From: Defluviicoccus vanus
GTDB taxonomy: Bacteria; Pseudomonadota; Alphaproteobacteria; Rhodospirillales; Defluviicoccaceae
Direction: 5' to 3'
Assembly (NCBI RefSeq): GCF_014672695.1
Contig: NZ_CP053923.1
Span: 906,611-913,270 of the forward strand
DNA: 6,660 bases
In this document: positions 6,228-6,660 of the stretch, in pieces
How the letters are laid out: each line of letters opens with the position of its first letter
How positions within the stretch are numbered: the stretch's first letter is position 1
Translations under genes and position numbers: made by a program
Notes under the pieces: model-generated
Seen by the model: only the letters and a program-made list of their open reading frames with translations
Databases searched by the model: none
Told to the model about the DNA's origin: nothing

Positions 6228-6235
6228 TTGCGGAG

Positions 6236-6660
6236 ATGAGCGGGTCGCCGACGCTGAAACGGGCGCTGGGCACCATCCACCTGTGGGCGATCGCGGTGGG
6301 GCTGGTGATTTCCGGCGAGTACTTCGGTTGGAACTATGGCTGGCGCGAAGCCGGGACGATCGGCTTCATGTGGGCGACGCTGATCATCACCGTCCTCTAT
6401 ACCACCTTCATCTTCTCCTACACCGAGCTGACGACGGCGATCCCCCATGCCGGTGGTCCCTTCGCCTACAGCCACCGCGCCTTCGGCCCGCTCGGCGGTC
6501 TGGTCGCCGGCTATGCCACCTTGGTCGAATTCGTCTTCGCCCCGCCCGCCATCGCCTACGCCCTCGGCGGCTACATTCATTTCATGTTCCCGACGGTGCC
6601 GGTGCTGGGGGTGGCGATCGTCGCCTATCTCCTCTTCGTCGGCGTCAACATTCTTGGCAT
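6236..6660 (+). CDS. eat: Ethanolamine permease, N-terminal part (runs off right edge)
   Basis: An open frame of 141 codons from ATG 6236 continues past the window end. The product is very hydrophobic: after a short basic start (MSGSPTLKRALGTIHLWAIA) the first helices follow, with GLVISGEYFGWNYGWREAGT, a pattern typical of the ethanolamine permease branch (TIGR00908) of the amino acid/polyamine/organocation superfamily. The GYSxA-like unwound part of helix 1 in this superfamily corresponds to VISGEYFGWN here. Further helices are visible at about residues 45-65 (WATLIITVLYTTFIFSYTEL), 85-105, and 120-141. AIPHAGGPFAYSHRAFGPLG is the conserved loop and helix 3 start of APC carriers. Role: import of ethanolamine across the inner membrane, likely with protons, for use as nitrogen or carbon source through EutBC, whose genes are not in this window. 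About a third of a usual ~450-residue carrier is present. It is divergent from the SET-porin-kinase group. A related amine or amino acid substrate is possible. Confidence 0.85.
   Translation, partial: MSGSPTLKRALGTIHLWAIAVGLVISGEYFGWNYGWREAGTIGFMWATLIITVLYTTFIFSYTELTTAIPHAGGPFAYSHRAFGPLGGLVAGYATLVEFVFAPPAIAYALGGYIHFMFPTVPVLGVAIVAYLLFVGVNILG

Larger units (their letters stand above)
5942..6235. other. Divergent intergenic region between SET gene and permease
   Basis: 294 bases, strongly GC-rich between about 6060 and 6180, including a run of eight G at 6096-6103. It should contain promoters for both directions. On the plus strand a sigma54-type element and a good ribosome binding site precede the permease. 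Toward the SET gene no confident sigma70 promoter is visible; TTGTCT at 6014-6019 (minus strand) is only a loose -35 candidate. Symmetric elements are listed separately. I see no coding potential that I would defend here. Confidence 0.6.

Noticed and set aside
5938..6276. 112-codon minus-strand frame in the divergent region
   Set aside because: It overlaps the sigma54 element, the hairpin and both flanking gene starts; the peptide is Pro/Arg/Ala-rich with no domain.
6176..6580. 134-codon minus-strand frame
   Set aside because: Antisense to the permease, whose helices, start and ribosome binding site are convincing; the peptide is low-complexity Gly/Asp/Arg.

Overview
The window reads as chromosomal DNA of a GC-rich Gram-negative bacterium, most likely a proteobacterium. 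The grounds are an outer-membrane beta-barrel protein with a cleavable signal and a C-terminal Phe, a CHASE4-type sensor kinase paired with a GGDEF-EAL protein, and an ethanolamine permease behind a sigma54-type promoter. I cannot name the genus. There are no tRNA or rRNA genes, CRISPR arrays, insertion sequences or phage genes.

Layout. Five genes lie on the minus strand and are read from right to left. They are a small SET-domain protein (5564-5941), a TorF/Gcw_chp-family outer-membrane porin (4609-5529), a membrane histidine kinase with a CHASE4 sensor (2653-4539), its likely partner, a REC-PAS-GGDEF-EAL response regulator (348-2642), and the start of a second SET-domain protein that runs off the left edge (1-270). 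On the plus strand, divergent from this group, an ethanolamine permease of the APC superfamily starts at 6236 and runs off the right edge. The 294-base divergent region (5942-6235) holds a near-consensus -24/-12 (sigma54) element, a long GC-rich imperfect hairpin and two short palindromes.

How the genes may work together. The kinase and the response regulator are separated by only 10 bases and are almost certainly a two-component system. An envelope cue sensed by the CHASE4 domain would be passed by phosphotransfer to the receiver of a protein that carries both c-di-GMP synthesis (GGDEF) and c-di-GMP breakdown (EAL) motifs, all intact. The porin and the first SET gene sit immediately upstream on the same strand with gaps of 69 and 34 bases, so one transcript for all four is plausible but not shown. 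The porin family and the sigma54-driven ethanolamine permease both suggest nutrient, possibly nitrogen, acquisition. That link is inference.

The least ordinary features are the sigma54 element with a palindrome at enhancer distance, a roughly 18-residue insertion that separates the RxxD motif from GGDEF, a strongly acidic segment at the start of the mature porin, and two different bacterial SET-domain proteins flanking the signalling genes.
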